This document shows positions 46,666 to 53,398 of a DNA stretch of 64,000 nt, in pieces. Below the pieces are notes generated by a model that was not told where the DNA came from, did no database searches, and saw only the letters and a program-made list of their open reading frames with translations. Where the stretch lies: NCBI RefSeq assembly GCF_007860125.1, contig NZ_SJPW01000003.1, forward strand, positions 62,001-126,000, read 5' to 3'. The stretch comes from Rubripirellula tenax (GTDB lineage: Bacteria; Planctomycetota; Planctomycetia; Pirellulales; Pirellulaceae). Made by a program: the position numbers and the translations under genes. Within the stretch, counting starts at the first letter, position 1. Each line of letters begins with the position of its first letter.

Positions 46666-48179
46666 TCTGTTCCTGCAGCCTGATAGAGTTTGGCGATTTC
46701 ATCCGCAGCGAGTGCTCGATCGAAAAGCGCTAGCTCATCGATTCGACCATTCCAAAAACGTTGGGGTTCCGCCGAAGTTCCCATCCAGAGCGTACTCGGC
46801 TGGCGGGACGTCATTGAATGACAAGGTGTCGATACCAACGGATCCCCGTTCCGATACATCCGCAGTTGTTTTCCATCTAAGGTGAGCACGACAAATTGCC
46901 ACGAGTTGAGCGGCACGGAGCTTAAATCACTGACGCTCACCTGCTTGTCTTCATTCGTCGTGACCGTTCCGGTCAACCGTCCGTTGCGATCAAGCGACAA
47001 AGCAAATCGACCGTCACCATCGGAGACGTCCGTAGCCACTGTGCCACCCGGTGGTCGGCTATCGGCATAGACCCATGCCACCAGGCTGAAGTGACCGCTG
47101 GTCAGTCGAGGCGGATTCTCTATATGTGCCCCACGCCCGACAGAACGTCCTCCGACGCGCAGCGATGCCCCTACGATCCCCGGTGCAAAGGCAGGCCGAG
47201 TGCCTTCGCCCATCAGCATTTCTCCGGCATACTTTTTGGGACTGCATGCCAACCCACCACCTCGAATCGGCATTCGGTAGTACGCCACGAATCCAAGCTG
47301 CTTTACCAACATCGGGTATTGTTTTTGAGGCTCGTTGATACTGCGAATGAACCGATCCGTCGCCAAGTCGATTCCGGCTGGTTGTCTCGTCGCCTCAGAA
47401 ATCCGAATCGCTTGCTCTGTTCGCAAATCAATCGCATCGGCCTGCTCGCTTCCGCTTTCCGTTTTTGGCTTCACCTGCACGTGCCCGCTAAAGACATGCA
47501 CTTCGCTCTCTTCGCCGCCGACTTCAACCGAGAACTCGGTGCCGAAATCGACCACATCTGCCTCGGGCGTCTCCACGGTAAAACCGACCCCTTCGGGAGG
47601 CACGTTGGCGGAGAGTCGTCCTGCATGAAGAACAAGTCGCTCTGCACTGACCGCGTCAAAGCGAGCAGGTGCCTCGATCAAGACAGAGACTCCAGACGCA
47701 AATTCAAGTTGAACGAGGCCTCTTTCGATTTCGTAGCCTCCAACACGGATTTCATTCGTCTCCCATGGCAGCGAGTCGGCCGTCAGGACCGCATCGATGC
47801 GGCTCACAAGTTGAGCAACTACGGCGCCACCAGCGGTTGGCTCGACAACCTCATCGCTGTCAGAGTACCACGCAATGGCTGCGACCAAAAAAGTAGCTGC
47901 AAGCGTTGCAAGGATCGTCCAAGCGCGCGTCCAGCTAATGGAATCCGTCCTCGGCGGAACGATGTCCCGAGTCGACGGCTCGAGATCCGCAATCACAAGC
48001 CCATGTTCCCATGACAGCGCCGCATGTGTTTCGCAGAAATCGAGATACAGTGCTTGCGCTTGCGGATCACTACTCAGTCGCTCGTTGAGTCGCCGACGAG
48101 CGTCTTCGCTGAGTTCGCCATCGAGGAGATCGGCGAGCAATTCCTGCAGTTCGCCATCGGCAGGTTGTGGAGACTTCAT
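46662..48179 (-). CDS. FecR-like membrane protein with a C-terminal LamG domain
   Basis: About 505 residues from MKSPQPADGELQELL (ATG 48179). The start overlaps the stop of the sigma gene by 4 bp. It has an N-terminal cytoplasmic anti-sigma-like helix bundle (ELSEDARRRLNERLSSDPQAQ), one transmembrane helix (AWTILATLAATFLVAAIAWY), a FecR domain (YEIERGLVQLEFASGVSVLI, ETPEADVVDFGTEFSVEV, VHVFSGHVQV) and a LamG domain (FSLVAWVYAD, WQFVVLTLDGKQLRMYRNG, RIDELALFDRALA). Same architecture as the protein at 38484-40058, though clearly diverged. It probably gates the sigma factor in response to an envelope signal. Confidence 0.85.
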   Translation of the reverse strand: MKSPQPADGELQELLADLLDGELSEDARRRLNERLSSDPQAQALYLDFCETHAALSWEHGLVIADLEPSTRDIVPPRTDSISWTRAWTILATLAATFLVAAIAWYSDSDEVVEPTAGGAVVAQLVSRIDAVLTADSLPWETNEIRVGGYEIERGLVQLEFASGVSVLIEAPARFDAVSAERLVLHAGRLSANVPPEGVGFTVETPEADVVDFGTEFSVEVGGEESEVHVFSGHVQVKPKTESGSEQADAIDLRTEQAIRISEATRQPAGIDLATDRFIRSINEPQKQYPMLVKQLGFVAYYRMPIRGGGLACSPKKYAGEMLMGEGTRPAFAPGIVGASLRVGGRSVGRGAHIENPPRLTSGHFSLVAWVYADSRPPGGTVATDVSDGDGRFALSLDRNGRLTGTVTTNEDKQVSVSDLSSVPLNSWQFVVLTLDGKQLRMYRNGDPLVSTPCHSMTSRQPSTLWMGTSAEPQRFWNGRIDELALFDRALAADEIAKLYQAAGTE

Positions 48180-48694
48180 GTGGGGCGTTCCTGCAATTTG
48201 CGGTTCACACAATCCACGATGGCTGCACGAGCACGGAACAGAGCCTGTTTGACGGCGTTGGTCGTGCGGTCCATTGTCTTGGCGATCGCGGCGAGCTCAA
48301 ACCCGTCCTGATATCGGGAGCAGATCAACTCACGCTGCCGATCGCCGAGTTGCGTGAGGCACTCACGAAGCAAGTCCTGTCGTTCTTCAATCGTTTCGTT
48401 CCTCGCTTCGGCTGCGCGTGCAAGGTCGGCGGTCAGCAGATCATCGAATATCAAACGATCCCGCGAGATTCTCTTCCGATGAGCCATCACCTGATAGAAG
48501 GCGGTCTTGATCATCCACGCCGAAAAGTTCGTCCCGAGCTGAAAGTCGGCGGACTTCTGCCACAGGACGGCGTTCGTTTCCTGCATCACATCACGAGCCT
48601 GTTCCGGATCGCCGACCAGCGATAGCACGTAGGCAAACAATCGCCCCTGATGGGACGTCAGCAGTTGTACAAATTCCAGTTCCGAATCGGCCAT
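48176..48694 (-). CDS. ECF-type RNA polymerase sigma factor
   Basis: About 172 residues from MADSELEFVQLLT; a start 27 bp upstream (48721, MHGSLLEDL) is also possible. Region 2 is DPEQARDVMQETNAVLWQK and FSAWMIKTAFYQVMAHRKR. Region 4 is LGDRQRELICSRYQDGFEL and MDRTTNAVKQALFRARAAI. It belongs to the Rhodopirellula/Verrucomicrobium-type family. It overlaps the FecR/LamG gene by 4 bp and lies just downstream of a hairpin/HTH block. Likely drives the downstream sulfatases. Confidence 0.9.
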   Translation of the reverse strand: MADSELEFVQLLTSHQGRLFAYVLSLVGDPEQARDVMQETNAVLWQKSADFQLGTNFSAWMIKTAFYQVMAHRKRISRDRLIFDDLLTADLARAAEARNETIEERQDLLRECLTQLGDRQRELICSRYQDGFELAAIAKTMDRTTNAVKQALFRARAAIVDCVNRKLQERPT

Positions 48695-48788
48695 CAAGTC
48701 CTCCAGTAGACTTCCATGCACAGTAAATAGCCGAAGTTGCGTCGCGGTTACGCAAATTGATCGATTGTTTTCAACGCCTGAAAAAAGC

Positions 48789-48875
48789 TTAGTGATCTGT
48801 TTGCAACATCTGATGCTTTTCGAAGGCGTACTCGAAACACATCAGTTTGTCGATTTTGCCGTTCCAGTACCGCAT
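48789..48875 (-). other. 28-codon conserved mini-frame, copy B (LamG-tail remnant)
   Basis: Reads MRYWNGKIDKLMCFEYA and ends LQTDH. It starts 9 bp downstream of the HTH stop, exactly as in copy A (40844-40930). Probably a LamG-tail relic carried in the repeat block. Confidence 0.5.
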
Positions 48876-48883
48876 AATCCTGC

Positions 48884-49195
48884 TTATTCAGTTTTCAGCC
48901 GGTTCAAGACCTGAGTGACTCTTGCCCTGCTAACTCTCAGAAAGCGAGCCAATTCGGCACGTGTTTTAACAACGCCAGAATCCAACAACGCCTGATACTT
49001 CAAAGCTAACCGCATGCGATCACGCTTCGGCTTTGTTGACTCGGATTCGTCGCGAATTCGGCCTGAAATCGAGTTCCACTTGAACATTTCGATGTAAGGC
49101 AATCGACGTAACCTGTTGGTACGAAAGGCTCCTGGCTCAACGAATCCCCGGTTCGGATAGCGACCGCCTCGGGGAGCTTGACCAAGTTTGGTCAC
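48884..49195 (-). CDS. Small helix-turn-helix protein, copy B
   Basis: Up to 103 residues, with an ATG start inside the hairpin at 49195. It contains the conserved stretch PNRGFVEPGAFRTNRLRRLP, IEMFKWNSIS, and the HTH LLDSGVVKTRAELARFLRVSRARVTQVLNRLKTE. It is about 80 % identical to copy A, and many base differences are silent, which argues that the protein has been under selection. No other domain. It sits upstream of the second sigma gene, as copy A does upstream of the first. Confidence 0.6.
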   Translation of the reverse strand: MTKLGQAPRGGRYPNRGFVEPGAFRTNRLRRLPYIEMFKWNSISGRIRDESESTKPKRDRMRLALKYQALLDSGVVKTRAELARFLRVSRARVTQVLNRLKTE

Positions 49196-49206
49196 CTATC
49201 CGAACC
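49150..49206. repeat. Island hairpin, second intact copy
   Basis: GGTTCGGATAG (49150-49160) pairs with CTATCCGAACC (49196-49206). The loop holds the conserved CGACCGCCTCGGGGAGCTT and a nested TGACCA...TGGTCA stem. It matches the hairpin at 41204-41254 in the arms and left half of the loop. It overlaps the start of the HTH frame, so it could be an operator for that protein, or the end of a repeat. Confidence 0.75.
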
Positions 49207-49209
49207 ACA

Positions 49210-49245
49210 AACCCTCGGTCACAAGTCCTTTTGTGGCCGAGGGTT
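49210..49245. terminator. Possible bidirectional terminator
   Basis: AACCCTCGGTCACAA (49210-49224) pairs with TTGTGGCCGAGGGTT (49231-49245) over 15 bp with one G-T pair and a six-base loop. No long T-run follows on either strand, so terminator strength is uncertain. It marks the right-hand edge of the hairpin block. Confidence 0.45.
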
Positions 49246-49464
49246 CTGTATTTGGGATGTCAAGAAATCTCTGGTGGGTTCGGGCCTCAACTCAGTCCTG
49301 AACGCGAACTCTCATCCGAACCGCAGCGAGTGCGGGCAATCAAACCGCTAACGCGTTGATTCGATGAAGAACCAATTCGTTTCTGATGCGTGTCATTTAT
49401 TCAATGAGCGTGTTCATTCTCTACCAATTTCTCATCATCCATTCTCACGACTTCAAGAACTAAA

Positions 49465-49983
49465 CTATTCGGTCCGTGGGTCGGTTGCGGCGACGTTCGA
49501 CACAAGTCGCAGATCAGCCAATACGGCATAAATACTGGGCACGACTAGCAGCACCAAGACCGTGGAAGTCATGATGCCGAACGCGATGCTGACGGCCATT
49601 GGAATCAGGACTTGCGCCTGCAGGTTGGTCTCGAAGATCAATGGCAGCAAGCCAGCGACGGTTGTGAGTGAAGTTAACACGATGGCTCGGAAACGTTCGC
49701 GACTAGCAGACGCCGCAGCAGTGAGGACATCTTGATCTTGAAGACGACGCTCTTTGAGGAACAGGACCAGCAAGATCGAATCGTTGACAACGATTCCCGC
49801 GAGTGATGCGAATCCCAGTGCGCTGGGCATGGTCATGTCGATGCCAACGATGACGTGTCCCCAGAGGACGGGGCGCAGGAGCATCTGTTCGATGCAGGTG
49901 AATACCGTTAGCGGTGGCAATTTGAGGAAAAGGCCGCCGATCGCATCCTGCGTGCAGGTTGCCCCATGCGAATCGGCGGCCAA
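49465..49983 (-). pseudogene. C-terminal fragment of an RND-type efflux pump
   Basis: About 130 codons match the last membrane segments of AcrB/CusA-type RND transporters: VLWGHVIVGIDMTMPSALGF, then SLAGIVVNDSILLVLFLKE, SLTTVAGLLPLIFET and IPMAVSIAFGIMTSTVLVLL. A complete pump subunit has about 1,000 residues. The first ~40 codons of this frame do not resemble RND sequence, so it is joined to foreign DNA. No membrane-fusion partner or outer-membrane gene is nearby. Not expected to be functional. Confidence 0.82.
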
Positions 49984-50028
49984 AGAAGGCTTCGTGCCCC
50001 TAAGAAGCCTTGTTTTGATGTTGGGTAG

Positions 50029-50733
50029 TTATCGGAAGTCTTGCATTTCAGATGTAGCCGGATTTGTGCGGTTTACCGCGTGATGTCTCGGAATCTCTAG
50101 GTGAGCTGGATCAAGGATCGTCGTCAGCATCCTCCGTTCTGACTCCATCGCGACGATTTCCGCGATGTTCTCGCAGTTCAGTTTCTGAATGAGACTGCTT
50201 CTCCTGCTTTCTACCGTTCGCAGCGAAACGGAAAGCTCAGTCGCCATTTGTTTGTTCAGTTTTCCTTCCATGACTAGATTCAACACAGCAGCTTCTCGCA
50301 GCGTGAGTTTGCTTCTTGCGGCCTCCAACTGTTTCTGCTTCTCTCGCAACAATGCTTGCCGCGAATATTCCGCGGTTTGGTCTACGGCTAAACCTTGGCA
50401 GCAAAAGACTTCACCCGACCCGTCCGCCACTCCGATCGTTTGCATCGAGATGACGCGGATTTTGCCTTCTCGCGTCCTTACCGCGCGAGTAACACTGTGA
50501 GCTGCGGTTTCAGAGAACCTTCGGACGTGACACTCGGCCACGTCCCTATTCAGTTCATGCTCTTGGTCAAGAAAATCACCGTAGAGTTGCCCGACTAAGT
50601 TTGCAGCTGAATAGCCGAGAATCGGTTCGATGGAGGGACTAACGAATTGCAAACGCGATGCGCGATCGTAGGCGAAAAAAAAATAGGGAGGCCTGAAAAG
50701 ATTCACGTCAGGGGTGTCAAGTCGATGGTTCAT
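50029..50733 (-). CDS. PAS-domain LuxR-type transcription regulator
   Basis: About 234 residues from MNHRLDTPDVNLF (50733); a start 48 bp upstream is possible. Residues ~15-130 form a PAS domain (FAYDRASRLQFVSPSIEPIL, GYSAANLVG). The C-terminal part is a LuxR-family HTH: LTLREAAVLNLVMEGKLNKQMATEL followed by SLRTVESRRSSLIQKL. There is no receiver domain. It probably binds DNA in response to a small ligand or redox state. It is divergent from the ECF sigma operon, with 195 bp between them containing a perfect palindrome, and may control that operon or itself. Confidence 0.85.
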   Translation of the reverse strand: MNHRLDTPDVNLFRPPYFFFAYDRASRLQFVSPSIEPILGYSAANLVGQLYGDFLDQEHELNRDVAECHVRRFSETAAHSVTRAVRTREGKIRVISMQTIGVADGSGEVFCCQGLAVDQTAEYSRQALLREKQKQLEAARSKLTLREAAVLNLVMEGKLNKQMATELSVSLRTVESRRSSLIQKLNCENIAEIVAMESERRMLTTILDPAHLEIPRHHAVNRTNPATSEMQDFR

Positions 50734-50892
50734 TGCAGTGCAGGTTTGCGTTGCTTGTTTCCTCATTCCAAATGCCGTCAATAAAGAAGCCCAGGAACAG
50801 GCAAGGCAATTACACGATTCAACAAATTTGATTGAAATCGATTCGACGGCGCCAGAAATGGTTCACGATTAGTTGCAAGCACCGAGTCTGTG

Positions 50893-50908
50893 GGGGACAA
50901 TTGTCCCC
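50893..50908. promoter_or_regulatory. Perfect 16-bp palindrome in a divergent promoter region
   Basis: GGGGACAATTGTCCCC, a continuous palindrome 20 bp before the ATG of the sigma gene and within the gap to the divergent LuxR-type gene. The symmetry suggests a dimer-binding operator. It could also act as a small hairpin near the sigma gene's ribosome site. Confidence 0.5.
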
Positions 50909-50928
50909 AAACGCAAAATATCGCTCAA

Positions 50929-51516
50929 ATGACTCAAAAAACTCGCCTCAGCCTGCTCGACGAATTGAAAAACGCTGGTTCTGAACCAGCGTGGCGGGAT
51001 TTCTGCGGCATTTACGAACAGTTGATCGAACGTTGGCTGCTGAAAGAGGAACTGCAGCATGCCGACATCGACGATCTTCGACAGGAAGTCATGGCGACAG
51101 TTGTCACAGAGTTACCCAAATTCGACCACAACGGACGGACGGGTGCATTCCGCCGCTGGCTGCGTCTGATCGTGGCCAACCGCTTGAATCGGAAATGGGA
51201 AAAGAAGTCGCGCGAACAAAAAAGGCTCTCCCCCGTCAATTTTTCCTCAATCGCTGAACAGCTTGCCGATGACACCAGCCGCATGAGCGTCGTTTGGGAT
51301 CAAGAACACAACCAGTTTGTTCTGAACAGGATGCTGAATTCCATCGCAGGCAGCTTCCCCGAAACGCACGTTGTCGCGTTTCGACGGATCACCATCGGTG
51401 GAGAATCGGCACAGGCGGTTGCCGATGATCTTGGCATGTCACTGGGCGCCGTGCGAGTTGCCCAGCATCGCATCCTAAAGGTGTTGCGGCAAACGGCTGG
51501 TGAGTTGATCGATTGA
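50929..51516 (+). CDS. ECF-type RNA polymerase sigma factor (kinase-associated)
   Basis: About 195 residues from MTQKTRLSLLDELKNAG (50929). Region 2 is HADIDDLRQEVMATVVTELP and GAFRRWLRLIVANRLNRKWE. Region 4 is SFPETHVVAFRRITIGGESA and DDLGMSLGAVRVAQHRILKVL. The type is the one found next to Ser/Thr kinases in planctomycetes. Its stop codon shares one base with the start of the downstream kinase gene (TGATG), so the two are coupled. The regulon is unknown. Confidence 0.9.
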   Translation: MTQKTRLSLLDELKNAGSEPAWRDFCGIYEQLIERWLLKEELQHADIDDLRQEVMATVVTELPKFDHNGRTGAFRRWLRLIVANRLNRKWEKKSREQKRLSPVNFSSIAEQLADDTSRMSVVWDQEHNQFVLNRMLNSIAGSFPETHVVAFRRITIGGESAQAVADDLGMSLGAVRVAQHRILKVLRQTAGELID

Positions 51517-53390
51517 TGAACGTTGAAACTCATCTCACTCAGGAACAGTTGCAGCGGTGGGTTCGTCAAGAACTTGCCGAAGCCGATGAGGAACTTGTCG
51601 AGAGGCATCTCCAGACATGTGATGATTGCGCCCTGCTGATCGACGACCTGGAAATTGAAATCGATCCATTCGTCGACGTTCTTCGAGTGTCGGCATCGGC
51701 TGCAAGCGATACCGTGTCGGCTGGTTTTCTGACACAGTTTGCTCACGAGTCGGGCGACTCAGCGGCTGCAGAGCGACGCTCACTTTCCAGCTCGGCACGT
51801 TGGCAGCCGGAGTTGCTGCTCGCATCGGGCGGAATCGGTGAAGTCTGGGTTGCGCTCGATCTGCTCCTTGGTCGTACCGTCGCGTTGAAAAAGCTAAAGC
51901 AAGAAACAGCAGGAATCCCTTCCATCCAACGGCGGTTCCTCACCGAAGCGCGAATCACGGCACAGATCAACCATCCGGGAACGGTCACGGTGATGGACTT
52001 GGTGGACGACGGTCCCGATAGTTTTTATGTGATGACATTGGTGCAGGGGAAGTCTTTGGCCGAGTTGATTCAGCGAGCACACCGCGAGCAACCCGCAAGC
52101 AAAGAATTCGATTCATCGATGTCGCAGCTCGTGCGCCACTGGATCATGGTTGCCCGAACGATTGCCTACGCGCACACCAAGAGTGTTTTGCATCGAGACA
52201 TAAAGAGTGAAAATGTGATCGTCGGGGAATACGGGCAGGTCACCGTGATCGATTGGGGCCTAGCGAAGCGAATGGACGCGCGCGACGAGGAATCGGAAGC
52301 TATCGAACCAACACTGCCCGCGCAGAATTCTCCGTTGGCCACTCGGCCGGGAATTCGATTGGGGACGCCCTGCTTCATGGCGCCCGAACAAGCGCTTGGT
52401 GAGAATGCATCCATTGATGAACAAACGGATGTTTGGGGCCTCGGCGCGATGCTGTACGAGATTCTATCCGGGGCACCACCGTTCTACGGTTCAACGCCGG
52501 AGCAAGTAATCCGGGCGGTTGTCCATCAACCGATTCCACGCTTGAACCTGTCGTTCCCGAGCTTACCCATGGGGCTTTGCGAGCTATGTGCGTCCGCGCT
52601 GCACAAAGACAAAACGCTACGAACGACCACCGCGAAAGAATTGGCCGATTCAGTCGAGAAGTGGTTGAACGCCCATGCGGTGCAACAGCAATCGACGGCC
52701 GCGCGACAAAAGCTGTTTGAGCTGTCCGATGACATCATGCTCATTTTTGATGGAACGCCAAAAGTGATATGGGCGAATGCAGCTTGGGAGAGTGTGCTCG
52801 GTTGGGATCCCGACTCCCTTATCGGCACGCTGCCGAACTCGCTGGTGCATCCTGACGATGTCAATGCCGATGACGAGGTTTACGAGAAACTTGAGCGAGG
52901 CGAGACCGCGTCCGGTATCGAGCGACGCACTCAAGCGCGGGATGGTTCTTATCGCTGGTTTTCATGGACGGCCACACCAATCGCAGGTGAACAGTCGATT
53001 TGCGCGATTGGTCGCGATATCCACGATCAAAGGCAAAGATCGGCCGACTACGAGTCGTTGCTGAATTCTGCGCCCGATGCCACACTCGTGGTCGACGGCG
53101 ATCGAGTGATCCGAATGGTCAACCAGCAGATGATCGAGTTGTTTGGCTACCGCGAAGAAGAGCTGCTTGGCCAGAAAATAGAAATACTGCTGCCCGAGCG
53201 ATTTCGTCAATCGCATCCCCAACATGTAGCGAACTACATGCGACAGCCTTCGGTTCAAAAGATGGCAGATCGCGACGGGCTGATCGGGTTGCACAAGTCC
53301 GGAGCGGAGTTTCCGGTCGCCATCAGGCTGAGTCCCGTACAATTGCAATCCGCATTGCATTTCGTCGCCTCCATTCGGACCATTAACTAA
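51516..53390 (+). CDS. Zinc-finger/Ser-Thr kinase/PAS-PAS signalling protein
   Basis: A 624-residue cytoplasmic protein. Residues 20-45 hold an anti-sigma-type zinc-binding motif (ERHLQTCDDCAL: His-x3-Cys-x2-Cys). Residues ~95-385 are an eukaryotic-like kinase: Gly loop SGGIGEVW, catalytic Lys in VALKKL, HRDIKSEN, VIDWGLAKR (DWG in place of DFG), and FMAPEQ. Residues ~400-510 and ~515-620 are two PAS domains (ELSDDIMLIFDG, LLNSAPDATLVVDG). No transmembrane segment. It is directly coupled to the sigma gene. Likely it holds or activates the sigma factor through the zinc-finger part, with kinase activity set by the PAS domains; this is inference. Confidence 0.88.
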   Translation: MNVETHLTQEQLQRWVRQELAEADEELVERHLQTCDDCALLIDDLEIEIDPFVDVLRVSASAASDTVSAGFLTQFAHESGDSAAAERRSLSSSARWQPELLLASGGIGEVWVALDLLLGRTVALKKLKQETAGIPSIQRRFLTEARITAQINHPGTVTVMDLVDDGPDSFYVMTLVQGKSLAELIQRAHREQPASKEFDSSMSQLVRHWIMVARTIAYAHTKSVLHRDIKSENVIVGEYGQVTVIDWGLAKRMDARDEESEAIEPTLPAQNSPLATRPGIRLGTPCFMAPEQALGENASIDEQTDVWGLGAMLYEILSGAPPFYGSTPEQVIRAVVHQPIPRLNLSFPSLPMGLCELCASALHKDKTLRTTTAKELADSVEKWLNAHAVQQQSTAARQKLFELSDDIMLIFDGTPKVIWANAAWESVLGWDPDSLIGTLPNSLVHPDDVNADDEVYEKLERGETASGIERRTQARDGSYRWFSWTATPIAGEQSICAIGRDIHDQRQRSADYESLLNSAPDATLVVDGDRVIRMVNQQMIELFGYREEELLGQKIEILLPERFRQSHPQHVANYMRQPSVQKMADRDGLIGLHKSGAEFPVAIRLSPVQLQSALHFVASIRTIN

Positions 53391-53398
53391 GCTCGCCG

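Noticed and set aside
47091-48014. Plus-strand open frame of 307 codons
   Set aside because: Antisense to the FecR/LamG gene, whose domains are clear.
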